Assembly (NCBI RefSeq): GCF_039696035.1
Contig: NZ_CP155567.1
Span: 1,731,001 to 1,795,000, forward strand
Direction: 5' to 3'
Source: Microbulbifer sp. SAOS-129_SWC
Lineage (GTDB): Bacteria > Pseudomonadota > Gammaproteobacteria > Pseudomonadales > Cellvibrionaceae
Length of the DNA stretch: 64,000 nt
Shown here one piece after another: positions 24,532 to 31,698 of the stretch. The notes beneath the pieces are model-generated. The model saw nothing but the letters and a program-made list of their open reading frames with translations, had not been told where the DNA came from and did no database searches. Both the position numbers and the translations under genes were made by a program. Position 1 is the stretch's first letter. Every line of letters starts with the position of its first letter.

Positions 24532-25032
24532 TCACTGGAACTGCTTTTTCATCAACATCCGCGTGTGGTGTCGATCCACCAGTTTCGCCAGCGTGTCGTA
24601 GCGGCGCTTGATAAACGGAGCCGGATTGTTGCCGCCGGCGTCGTCCGGGTACTCGACCCCGTCGCGCACATGCTGCAGTTCCCGCGCCAGCTCAGTGATG
24701 GCGAGAAAAATATCGTGGGTCAGCTTCTTGTTGTAGAAGACATTGCCGTGCGATGTGTCTGCCAGATAGTCATCGCATTCATGCAACCACTCGGAGCGCT
24801 GGTGCAGAAAGTCGATGGTATTGCGGATACCGCCGCGATACTCCGGCTTGAAGTCGTGGTTGACGTATCTGTCGAGGCTGCGCATGCCGTAATCGACAAA
24901 CTGATCGACCACGCCTTCGCAGTACTTCGGTGAAAGATAAGACGGATGCTCCTTGGCACTGCAGAAGCTGCTGACGAGCAGCAGGCACACGGCACACAGG
25001 AGACGTCGATAGGGAACGGAAATAAAGGTCAT
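24532..25032 (-). CDS. Hypothetical secreted protein
   Basis: A 166-residue protein with a signal peptide (MTFISVPYRRLLCAVCLLLV and onward, cleavage probably after FCSA). The mature part is mostly helical and charged, with a pair of Cys (KYCEGVV and LHECDDY) that could form a disulfide, and an RHHTRML-like basic C-terminus. I recognise no family. The gene is convergent with the SRPBCC gene and divergent from gorA. A CRP-like site lies 45-60 bp upstream of its start. The real start is well supported by the signal peptide. Confidence 0.7.
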   Translation of the reverse strand: MTFISVPYRRLLCAVCLLLVSSFCSAKEHPSYLSPKYCEGVVDQFVDYGMRSLDRYVNHDFKPEYRGGIRNTIDFLHQRSEWLHECDDYLADTSHGNVFYNKKLTHDIFLAITELARELQHVRDGVEYPDDAGGNNPAPFIKRRYDTLAKLVDRHHTRMLMKKQFQ

Positions 25033-25076
25033 GGGAGTTGCCTATATTTTTTTGTTTTCGCTAACAGGCGACTTTT

Positions 25077-25092
25077 TGTGATAATCATCACA
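25077..25092. promoter_or_regulatory. CRP/Vfr-type operator candidate
   Basis: TGTGA-TAATCA-TCACA is an exact match to the CRP consensus half-sites with 6-bp spacing. It lies in the AT-rich 233-bp gap between the divergent secreted-protein gene (start 25032) and gorA (start 25266), 45-60 bp upstream of the former. Position suggests the secreted protein gene as the main target. Confidence 0.6.
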
Positions 25093-25265
25093 TGAATAAC
25101 CAAACCAAAAGATGTTGTCAATACGATGGCGAGTAAAATAGTCACTTTTATACTAAATGTCGCCACGTATTCAGAAATTCGCCGGAAATAGTGTGAAACA
25201 TCGACAGGTTGCCGGTTTTTTAACAGTACGTGACACAGTTAACTTTGAAAAAGCAGGAGTGAGTT

Positions 25266-26621
25266 TTGGCCGAATTTGATTTTGATCTGTTCGTCATCGG
25301 GGCCGGTTCAGGTGGTGTTCGCGCCGCGCGTATGGCGGCTGCCGGCGGCATGCGCGTCGCGGTGGCGGAAGACCGCTATATGGGCGGCACCTGCGTCAAT
25401 GTTGGCTGCGTCCCCAAAAAACTGTTTGTCTATGCGAGCAGTTACCGCGAGAGCTTCGAGGATTCGGTCGGCTTCGGGTGGCAGCCCGGTGCGGCCGCGT
25501 TCGACTGGGAAACGCTGCGCGACAACAATGCGCGCGAAGTTGCGCGGCTGAACGGCATTTACCGCAACCTGCTGGCCAATGCCGGGGTGACGGTGATCGA
25601 CGGCCGCGCGCGGATCGAGGAGCGGCAGCTGGTCGCCGTGGGCGAGCAGCGCTTTTCCGCCGAGCGGATTCTCGTGGCCACAGGTGGCTGGCCCTATGTG
25701 CCGGATATTCCCGGGCGTGAATACGCGCTCACTTCCAACGAAATCTTTTCAATGGCAGAGTTTCCGCGCCGCATCCTGGTGGTCGGTGGTGGCTATATCG
25801 CGGTAGAGTTTGCCGGAATTTTCGCCGGTCTGGGTGCCGAGACTTCACTGTCCTATCGCCGCGATCTCTTCCTGCGCGGCTTCGATCGCGATGTGCGCAC
25901 CTTTGTTCGTGATGAAATGGGCAAGAAAGGCGTAACCTTGCATTTCAACCACCGCGTAGAAGCCATTGAAAAGCAGTCCGATGACTCGCTGCTGGTGCAC
26001 ATGGAGGGCGGTGGCAGTCTGGCTGTCGACACGGTGCTCTACGCCACCGGCCGCGCGCCGAACGTCAGTGGCCTGGGGTTGGAGGAGCTGGGTGTTGTGA
26101 TGCATCGTGACGGCACCATTTCGGTGGACGACAACTTCCGCACCAATGTCCACTCCATATACGCGCTCGGGGATGTCACCGGCGAGCCGCAGCTGACCCC
26201 GGTGGCGCTGGCCGAAGCCATGGCACTGGTCAAGCATTTCCAGACCGGCGAAACCACCGAGATCGATTACAACAATATCCCCACGGCGGTTTTCTGCCAG
26301 CCCAATATCGGTACCGTGGGGCTCTCCGAGGAGGAGGCGCGGGATTCGGGCATTCCGGTGGTGATCTACAAATCGGAATTTCGCCCGATGCGCCACACGG
26401 TCAGCGGTCGAGAGGAGCGCACGCTGATGAAACTGGTGGTAGATTCCAGTAGTGACCGCGTGATCGGTGCCCATATGGTGGGACCGGACGCCGGCGAGAT
26501 CATTCAGGGGATCGCCATCGCGATAAAGGCCGGCGCGACCAAGTCGGTGTTCGACCAGACGATCGGTATTCACCCGACGGCGGCAGAGGAGTTCGTCACC
26601 ATGCGTACCCCGGCGGGCTGA
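25266..26621 (+). CDS. gorA: Glutathione-disulfide reductase
   Basis: A 451-residue flavoprotein disulfide reductase that regenerates GSH from GSSG with NADPH. FAD motif GAGSGG is at 12-17; the redox-active disulfide is C43/C48 in [13 protein letters not shown]; the NADPH domain has [13 protein letters not shown] near 178 with Arg residues ([12 protein letters not shown]) for NADPH phosphate; the catalytic HPTAAEE is near the C-terminus. [17 protein letters not shown] is typical of Gor as against lipoamide or trypanothione reductases. The start is TTG at 25266 with AGGAG 6 nt upstream; no better ATG exists. It stands alone and ends in a strong terminator. Confidence 0.95.
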   Translation: MAEFDFDLFVIGAGSGGVRAARMAAAGGMRVAVAEDRYMGGTCVNVGCVPKKLFVYASSYRESFEDSVGFGWQPGAAAFDWETLRDNNAREVARLNGIYRNLLANAGVTVIDGRARIEERQLVAVGEQRFSAERILVATGGWPYVPDIPGREYALTSNEIFSMAEFPRRILVVGGGYIAVEFAGIFAGLGAETSLSYRRDLFLRGFDRDVRTFVRDEMGKKGVTLHFNHRVEAIEKQSDDSLLVHMEGGGSLAVDTVLYATGRAPNVSGLGLEELGVVMHRDGTISVDDNFRTNVHSIYALGDVTGEPQLTPVALAEAMALVKHFQTGETTEIDYNNIPTAVFCQPNIGTVGLSEEEARDSGIPVVIYKSEFRPMRHTVSGREERTLMKLVVDSSSDRVIGAHMVGPDAGEIIQGIAIAIKAGATKSVFDQTIGIHPTAAEEFVTMRTPAG

Positions 26622-26641
26622 CGCGAAGCGCGAACCAACAC

Positions 26642-26678
26642 AAAAAAGGCGATGCCCCGGGGCATCGCCTTTTTTTTT
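26642..26678. terminator. Bidirectional rho-independent terminator
   Basis: A perfect 22-bp palindrome (26648-26669) with A-run before (26642-26647) and a nine-T run after (26670-26678). It serves gorA from the left and the convergent hibernation-factor gene from the right. Confidence 0.92.
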
Positions 26679-26713
26679 ACTGTTTCAAAGATTCTATGGT
26701 CAATTGGGAGGAA

Positions 26714-27067
26714 TCATTCCTCTTCTTCGACGGAGCAGAGGGCCTGGTGTCGTCTGGTTTTACGGCGCTCACTGCGCTCCTTCAGGCAGCGCTCCACGGA
26801 TTCAAACGCGCCATTGACGGCTCGGTGAATCGAATCGCTCTCGCTGCTGATCATTAGTGGGTTGCCACTGAGCGCCAGTTCTACGGAAGCCTTGAACGGT
26901 TTGCCTTTGGTTTTGTGCTGATGAGGGGCTTCGAGAACAACGCGACTTCGTATGATGTCGCCACAATAACGTTCCAGCTTGTGAAGCTTTTTCGATACCG
27001 TGCTGGCCAGGGCGGCAGATTTGTCGATATCGCGGAACACAATGTTATCGTCAGGCGCAGATTTCAT
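26714..27067 (-). CDS. hpf: Ribosome hibernation-promoting factor (HPF/RaiA family)
   Basis: A 117-residue HPF/RaiA-type protein that binds idle ribosomes and promotes dimerisation or inactivation in stationary phase. The family core is present: KLHKLERYCGDIIRSRVVLE, KPFKASVELALSGN and DSIHRAVNGAFESVERCLKE. The tail is Arg/Lys then acidic (SVEEEE). Start ATG at 27067 is chosen over the GTG at 27073 because GGAGG lies 9 nt from the ATG and too close to the GTG. The sequence is more divergent than the usual rpoN-linked Hpf, so it may be a second paralogue. A sigma-70-like promoter is seen 210 bp upstream. Confidence 0.85.
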   Translation of the reverse strand: MKSAPDDNIVFRDIDKSAALASTVSKKLHKLERYCGDIIRSRVVLEAPHQHKTKGKPFKASVELALSGNPLMISSESDSIHRAVNGAFESVERCLKERSERRKTRRHQALCSVEEEE

Positions 27068-27277
27068 GGGCACTTACCTCCGGTTAAAAGAAACCTTGCA
27101 GGCCGCTGGTTGCGGTTTGCTGAAAAAGGAAGGGCGCCCTTTGGGGAGAGCCGAGACAGGCAGTGAATCGCCGGAGCACCTGGGTCGCAACTAATAAGGT
27201 CGCTGACTGGGCAGCGCGGGGTGTTTTACGCCCGGGTCCGGAATCCGCTGAGTTCAACGAACTTCTCCCTAACACCC

Positions 27278-27305
27278 ATAATGCTGGCGCGGTAAAAAAA
27301 ATCAA
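27278..27305 (-). promoter_or_regulatory. Candidate sigma-70 promoter for hpf
   Basis: On the minus strand TTGATT (27305-27300), a 16-bp spacer and CATTAT (27283-27278). The -35 is followed by a T-rich tract. It would start a leader of about 200 nt before the hpf ATG. Confidence 0.4.
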
Positions 27306-27422
27306 GCGCTGTGAACACAAAAAAGTCACAAATTTTTCTCGGTTCTGACTCAGCTGTGACATAGCACGCAGGCTGCAGTGTGACCGTCTGCCAGCTGCAA
27401 ACGACCGCTCACCGCTTGGTCA

Positions 27423-27451
27423 TTGCCCGCCGCGGGGCGCCTGCGTAGAAT
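27423..27451 (+). promoter_or_regulatory. Candidate sigma-70 promoter for coiled-coil protein gene
   Basis: TTGCCC (27423-27428), 17-bp spacer, TAGAAT (27446-27451), about 90 bp before the chosen ATG at 27542. Confidence 0.35.
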
Positions 27452-27541
27452 TGCGAGACTGTGCGCGCACTATCGTACAAAATGTGATCAGTGTGCGTTT
27501 TTTCTATGGATGTCAGAAAACCGGGTAATGGGTTCTTGATT

Positions 27542-28537
27542 ATGTCGGTAATGCGGTACTGCTCGCTAATCGTGGCGAGCTTGATGGTTTTTGGGGGAAC
27601 AGGCGCGGTTGCGCAGACACAGGCTTCCCTGACGGCGGAGAAAAATCGACTGGCTCGTATGGAGCAGTCGCAGGAAAACCGCGCGGTAGAGGTGGAAGAC
27701 CTCGAAAACGAGTTATTGTCCTTTGACTACAAAACAAGCCGCGCGAACGAGGCTCTCGAAAAGGCGCGCCAGCACTATGAACAGAGCCGCAGCGAGCTGC
27801 AGCAGGCGCAGGCAGATCGTCAGGCGAAGAAGAACTCGGATACCGAGCGCCAGCTGCGCAAGGCCAAGCACGCCTTTGATATGGCCGAGCGCGGTGTCGA
27901 TAGCCGCAAGCGGCGCATCGAGATTATCCAGTCCAGCTATCAGGAGCTGAAGTCGGAGCTGGATGGCGCCAAAGCTGCCATCGCCCAGGGCGACAAGCGC
28001 ATTGCCGAGCAGAAGCGTAAGGTGGAGGCGATGGTCAATGCCATGCTGGCCAAGGCGGATGCCGCGCAGCGGGCGGCCAGAATGAAGAAGGCTGCCCCCG
28101 TCAGCAAGCCGAAAGTGCCTACCGCAACAGTGGCTTCCGCGAGCAAAGCCGCCGCGACACCGGCGCCGGCGCCGCAGCAAAAGCCGGCGCGAGAGATAGA
28201 TCCGGACCTGCTGGACTATGTCAAGCGCGAGCGCGCGCGCCTGGACAAGCTGCTGGCTGACGGCGATGAGGGCAAGCACACCTTCCACAGCCTGGAGCTG
28301 GATCCCTCCAGTGGTGACCGGGTGCCGTTCAAGTTCCTGGGCCACAACCAGTACCGGCTGGTGGCGCCGGTGGAAGAGGGGCGCCAGACCTACAAGATCA
28401 ACACCTGGAAGTTCCGCCGCACGATTCCGGCGGACGACGACGGTGTGCGCTACGTGTTTATCTTTGACGGGCGTCGCCTGTCGCGCCCGCGGCTGGTGAT
28501 GTACCCCGAATACGTACTGTCACAGCTCGACAAGTGA
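27542..28537 (+). CDS. Exported coiled-coil protein of unknown function
   Basis: A 331-residue protein with a signal peptide ending near GAVAQ, a long heptad-rich coiled coil (about 30-170, for example QSRSELQQAQADRQAKKN), an Ala/Pro/Lys-rich linker (about 180-220) and a compact C-terminal domain of about 110 residues (DLLDYVKRERARLDKLLADG, then VPFKFLGHNQYRLVAPVEEG). The C-terminal domain contains an aromatic-rich beta pattern but matches no family I can name. The frame opens at a GTG 51 bp earlier; the ATG at 27542 is chosen because it begins the signal peptide, with an ATG at 27551 as alternative. A terminator follows directly. Periplasmic location is inferred. Confidence 0.75.
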   Translation: MSVMRYCSLIVASLMVFGGTGAVAQTQASLTAEKNRLARMEQSQENRAVEVEDLENELLSFDYKTSRANEALEKARQHYEQSRSELQQAQADRQAKKNSDTERQLRKAKHAFDMAERGVDSRKRRIEIIQSSYQELKSELDGAKAAIAQGDKRIAEQKRKVEAMVNAMLAKADAAQRAARMKKAAPVSKPKVPTATVASASKAAATPAPAPQQKPAREIDPDLLDYVKRERARLDKLLADGDEGKHTFHSLELDPSSGDRVPFKFLGHNQYRLVAPVEEGRQTYKINTWKFRRTIPADDDGVRYVFIFDGRRLSRPRLVMYPEYVLSQLDK

Positions 28538-28543
28538 ACGAAT

Positions 28544-28567
28544 GGCCCGCCTCGCGCGGGCCTTTTT
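28544..28567 (+). terminator. Rho-independent terminator
   Basis: GGCCCGC (28544-28550) and GCGGGCC (28556-28562) with a 5-nt loop, followed by five T. It lies 7 bp after the coiled-coil gene stop. Confidence 0.88.
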
Positions 28568-28621
28568 GTTTCCGCCCCCTTTTGGCCCGGCAATATTTAA
28601 TAGCCGGGTTAATAAAAACCG

Positions 28622-29215
28622 TTACTCCTCTCCGCGATCGCACAGCTGGGCTTCCCAGAGCGGCTGATACTGGCTGCCGCCCGGCGCCAGCAGACTCTCG
28701 TACAGCACGATATTGTCCAGTTGGACACAGAAATCCAGCGCTATCGGCTCGAAGCCGGCGAAACCGCGGCGGTTGCGCGCCAGGGTAAAGTGCGGGCGAT
28801 AAGTGGCGCTTTCGGGCTTCATGCCCAGTGTGCGCATCACCTGGCGGCAGCCCTCATGCAGCCGGTCGAGCGCGGGGTTGGTGAGCAACTCTGCCGCAAG
28901 CAGCCGGGAGCGCCGCTGCGGAAATGGCGCCAGCGCGACGATACGCCCGCTGCAGCGCGGGGTGCTGGCAGCGAGCTGTTGCAGTTGCTCTTCCAGTGCG
29001 GGCAATAGCGATGCCGGGGTGTCGCCGAGAAACGCGAGAGTCAGGTGGCGATTGGCGTGGCCGGTCCAGCGCGGATGGTGGCGGCCAGCGGCGCCGGGCA
29101 GGCTCCGGCAGTGTGCCTGCAGGCCGTCGAAAAAGCGCTGCGCGCGCGCGTCCGGGCGCACGCCGACGAACAGTCGCGGGGTATCGGTTGGCGTATCTTT
29201 CTCTCCGGATTCCAT
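28622..29215 (-). CDS. thpR: RNA 2',3'-cyclic phosphodiesterase ThpR
   Basis: A 197-residue member of the LigT/2H phosphoesterase family. The two catalytic HxTx motifs are HLTL at 57-60 and HFTL at 142-145. These enzymes open 2',3'-cyclic phosphates on RNA ends to 2'-phosphates, and some reverse 2'-5' RNA ligation. The start ATG at 29215 is chosen because the family N-terminus (RLFVGVRPD) follows 14 residues later; the longer frame would read into the ibpA promoter. The gene is divergent from ibpA, and its start is only 20 bp from the sigma-32 promoter on the other strand. Confidence 0.9.
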   Translation of the reverse strand: MESGEKDTPTDTPRLFVGVRPDARAQRFFDGLQAHCRSLPGAAGRHHPRWTGHANRHLTLAFLGDTPASLLPALEEQLQQLAASTPRCSGRIVALAPFPQRRSRLLAAELLTNPALDRLHEGCRQVMRTLGMKPESATYRPHFTLARNRRGFAGFEPIALDFCVQLDNIVLYESLLAPGGSQYQPLWEAQLCDRGEE

Positions 29216-29234
29216 AAAAATTCTTTTCGTTTCT

Positions 29235-29262
29235 CTTGAAAGGCGTTGCCGCGACCCCATTT
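29235..29262 (+). promoter_or_regulatory. Sigma-32 (RpoH) heat-shock promoter of ibpA
   Basis: CTTGAAA at 29235-29241, a 13-bp spacer and CCCCATTT at 29255-29262 match the sigma-32 consensus almost perfectly. Transcription would start near 29270, giving a leader of about 90 nt to the ibpA start. Confidence 0.88.
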
Positions 29263-29276
29263 ACAAAAGTACGGGC

Positions 29277-29361
29277 GGCAGGCTCGAGCGAGCTGCCCCC
29301 GCAACTGCCCGGTCTACGGACGGGCGAATCGTAAATATTGCTCTGAATTGAGGATATAACA
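29277..29361 (+). promoter_or_regulatory. Probable ROSE-type RNA thermometer in the ibpA leader
   Basis: The leader folds by eye into three hairpins. First, GGCA..GCTCG pairs with CGAGC..TGCC (29277-29297). Second, GCCC-G-GTC pairs with GAC-GGGC around a TACG loop (29307-29325). Third, the ROSE hallmark TTGCT (29338-29342) can pair with the Shine-Dalgarno AGGA (29351-29354), leaving the G of TTGCT unpaired as in known ROSE elements. The ATG at 29362 follows 7 nt later. Melting of the last hairpin on heating would free the ribosome site. Pairing was judged by eye. Confidence 0.72.
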
Positions 29362-29835
29362 ATGCGTAACTTTGATTTTTCTCCCCTGTACCGTTCCGCT
29401 ATTGGCTTTGATCGCATGGCCAGCCTGCTCGACGCCATGAATACCAGCGAACAGAAGCAGCCGGCCTATCCGCCCTACGATATCGAATTGACCGGTGAAG
29501 ACAGCTACCGCATCAGCATGGCGGTCGCGGGCTTCGATCAATCCGAACTCGATATTCAGGTGGAGCAGAACCGCCTCACCGTGAGTGGCAACAAACCAGA
29601 AGCGAATGAGCAGCGTAATTTCCTGCACCGCGGTATCGCCGCGCGTAATTTCGAGCGCCGCTTCCAGCTGGCCGATCACGTCAAGGTCACCGATGCCAAG
29701 CTCGAACACGGCCTCCTGCATATTGAGCTGGTGCGCGAAATCCCCGAGGCGATGAAGCCGCGCAAAGTGGAAATCTCCGACGGCAAGCTGCTGCAGCACG
29801 CTGCCGGTAAAACGGCCGATTCCGAAGCTGCCTGA
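29362..29835 (+). CDS. ibpA: Small heat-shock protein IbpA/Hsp20
   Basis: A 157-residue alpha-crystallin-type chaperone that holds unfolding proteins in the cytoplasm. The N-terminus MRNFDFSPLYRSAIGFDRM is diagnostic for IbpA. The crystallin domain spans about 34-125 (PPYDIELTGEDSYRISMAVAG, then FLHRGIAARNFERRFQLADH), and HGLLHIELVREIPE carries the I-x-I-like C-terminal strand. It is under a sigma-32 promoter and a probable ROSE thermometer. Its TGA shares bases with the ATG of the next gene (TGATG), so the methyltransferase is translated in coupling with it. Confidence 0.95.
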   Translation: MRNFDFSPLYRSAIGFDRMASLLDAMNTSEQKQPAYPPYDIELTGEDSYRISMAVAGFDQSELDIQVEQNRLTVSGNKPEANEQRNFLHRGIAARNFERRFQLADHVKVTDAKLEHGLLHIELVREIPEAMKPRKVEISDGKLLQHAAGKTADSEAA

Positions 29836-30470
29836 TGCTTCAATGTCCGCTGTGCCACCATACGGTGGTGCAGCACTATCACCGCGATCAATCCCGCGAT
29901 TATTACCAGTGCGCCAATTGCGCACTGGTTTTCGTTGCGCCCGAATTTCACCTGTCCGCAGAGGCGGAGCTGGCCTACTACGACCTGCATGAAAACTCCC
30001 TGCAGGATAGTGGTTATCGCCGTTTTCTGAGCCGCTGTGCGACGCCGCTGCTGGAGCAGCTGGGTTCGCGCAGTCACGGTCTGGATTTTGGCTGCGGGCC
30101 GGCGCCGTTGCTGGCGACCATGCTGGCCCAGGCGGGGCATCGGGTGGAGCTTTACGACGTGTTTTACGCGCCCAATACCGGGGCAATGAAACGCGATTAC
30201 GATTTTATCGTTGCTACCGAGGTGATCGAGCACCTGGCCGCGCCCGGTGATGAATTGGAGCGCCTGTGGGAGCGCTTGCGCCCGGGCGGTCTGCTGGCGC
30301 TGATGACCAAGCTGGTGATTTCTCCGGAGCGCTTCGCCAGCTGGCACTATATCCGCGATCCCACCCATATCAGCTTTTTCAGTGCGCAGACATTCCGCTG
30401 GCTGGCCGAGACACTGCAGGCCGAATTGCAGTTTGCCGACAGCGATGTGATTTTTCTCAAGAAGCAATAA
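29835..30470 (+). CDS. Zinc-ribbon class I SAM-dependent methyltransferase
   Basis: A 211-residue protein beginning with a zinc ribbon (C4-x2-C7 ... C26-x2-C29) followed by a Rossmann methyltransferase. The SAM motif is LDFGCGPAPLLATML near 76, and IVATEVIEHLAAPGDELERL near 120-140 is the post-I/II region. LRPGGLLALMT is motif III. The substrate is unknown; related proteins act on small molecules or sugars. Start ATG overlaps the ibpA stop, so it should be made in response to heat shock too, unusual for this type of enzyme. No terminator is evident before the convergent GlxA-type gene. Confidence 0.85.
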   Translation: MLQCPLCHHTVVQHYHRDQSRDYYQCANCALVFVAPEFHLSAEAELAYYDLHENSLQDSGYRRFLSRCATPLLEQLGSRSHGLDFGCGPAPLLATMLAQAGHRVELYDVFYAPNTGAMKRDYDFIVATEVIEHLAAPGDELERLWERLRPGGLLALMTKLVISPERFASWHYIRDPTHISFFSAQTFRWLAETLQAELQFADSDVIFLKKQ

Positions 30471-30557
30471 TCTTCACAAGTGCGCTAGTGGAAATCCCCG
30501 CTAGCCGAATCTCCCCAGCGCCATGCCTTGTGCTTTTTGAATGCCGCTTTTCCCGAG

Positions 30558-31544
30558 CTAGGTATTTACGCGGAACAGTTTTGCCCGCACTGTCGTGCGG
30601 TACTCGCTCGGTGTCGTCGACAGGAACTTCTTGAACAGCGCGGTGAAATGCCCCATGTCCTGGTAGCCGACTTTCTCGGCAATTTCGTTGACTGACAGGT
30701 TGGTCGACTGCAGTAGTTCCCGCGCCATATCCACGCGTACATTCTGCAGGTACTGCAGTGGTGTCTGGCCGGTTGCCAGCTTGAAGCGGCGGTTGAAGGA
30801 GCGCACGCTCATGTCGAAATAGCTGGCAACTTCGCTCAGGCGCACCTCCTCGCCGCAGTGTTCCTTGAGCCAGGTCTGCGCCTGCACGATTTCCTCGTCG
30901 GGGTGCAGGTGCACGGCGCCCTCGGAGTAGGCGATTTCCTCGAACGGCCGGCGGATTTCATGGGAGAAATTGCGCTCCACATGGCTGGCTACCGCGGGGC
31001 TGTACAGCTGGCGGATCAGGTGCACGGTGACATCCGCCAGCGCGTTCACACTCGCGGCGCAGAACAGTTTGTCCGCCTGGGTGATGAAATACTGGCGTTT
31101 CAGTTTCACCTGCGGGTAGTCGCTGGCAAAGCGGTCGAAGTAGTGCCAGTGGGTAGTGGCCGGTTTGCCGTCGAGCAGGCCGGTGGCGGCGAGGAAGCAG
31201 ACTCCGGTGCCGACCGCGGTGATCGCGGCGCCAGCGGCGGCCTGCCGCTGCAGCCACTGTAACAGCGGGCCGCTGCGCCTGAGGGCCGGGCGCGGATTGC
31301 GCCACAGGGCGGGGATGTAGATGATGTCGCTGTCCGGCGCCTCTGCCAGGCTGGTATCGGGCGTGAAGGAGAAGCCTGAGCGGGTGGTGGCAGGCTTGCC
31401 GTCGAGGCTGACGGTGACCAGCCGCAGTGGCTGCGCGCCACCTTCGACGCGGGCGCGGCTCTCGGCGCCACGAAGCATTTCCAGCGGCAACACAGTGGCG
31501 GTTGCCAGCATCTGATCGATCAACAGGAAAGTGACGGTTCGCAT
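30558..31544 (-). CDS. GlxA family AraC-type regulator with DJ-1/PfpI domain
   Basis: A 328-residue regulator with an N-terminal DJ-1/PfpI-like domain (about 1-180) and a C-terminal AraC double HTH (about 225-320; EVRLSEVASYFDMSVRSFNR, then VNEIAEKVGYQDMGHFTALF). In the first domain the nucleophile-elbow position reads AVGTGVCFLAATGLL, retaining Cys. The family includes GlxA-type regulators of amino-acid or quaternary-amine catabolism. The ATG at 31544, with a GAG 8-10 nt upstream, is preferred to an upstream in-frame ATG at 31598. It is divergent from fabY, with 154 bp between the starts, and could influence it. The ligand is unknown. Confidence 0.88.
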   Translation of the reverse strand: MRTVTFLLIDQMLATATVLPLEMLRGAESRARVEGGAQPLRLVTVSLDGKPATTRSGFSFTPDTSLAEAPDSDIIYIPALWRNPRPALRRSGPLLQWLQRQAAAGAAITAVGTGVCFLAATGLLDGKPATTHWHYFDRFASDYPQVKLKRQYFITQADKLFCAASVNALADVTVHLIRQLYSPAVASHVERNFSHEIRRPFEEIAYSEGAVHLHPDEEIVQAQTWLKEHCGEEVRLSEVASYFDMSVRSFNRRFKLATGQTPLQYLQNVRVDMARELLQSTNLSVNEIAEKVGYQDMGHFTALFKKFLSTTPSEYRTTVRAKLFRVNT

Positions 31545-31698
31545 TACATCTCGTGCGTTATAGGGCGTGCGCGATGACACCAGTGGCCAGAAACTCAATT
31601 TTGCTGGCCAGTATGCCCATAACCCGGCCGAATCGCCACCCCCTACACTGACCTTCCGTTATATTTGCCAATTGTTTCAGGGTTTGCTGGAGGTCAGG

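Larger units (their letters stand above)
27068..27541. other. Divergent intergenic region, hpf leader and promoters
   Basis: About 470 bp between divergent hpf and a coiled-coil protein gene. It holds a candidate minus-strand promoter at 27278-27305, implying a leader of roughly 200 nt for hpf, and a plus-strand candidate at 27423-27451. A stretch of eight A (27293-27301 area) and AT-rich DNA to 27340 mark the promoter zone. No coding frame is convincing. Confidence 0.45.

Noticed and set aside
27084..27362. Minus-strand 92-codon frame upstream of hpf
   Set aside because: It covers the promoter and leader of hpf, lacks a ribosome site and family similarity.
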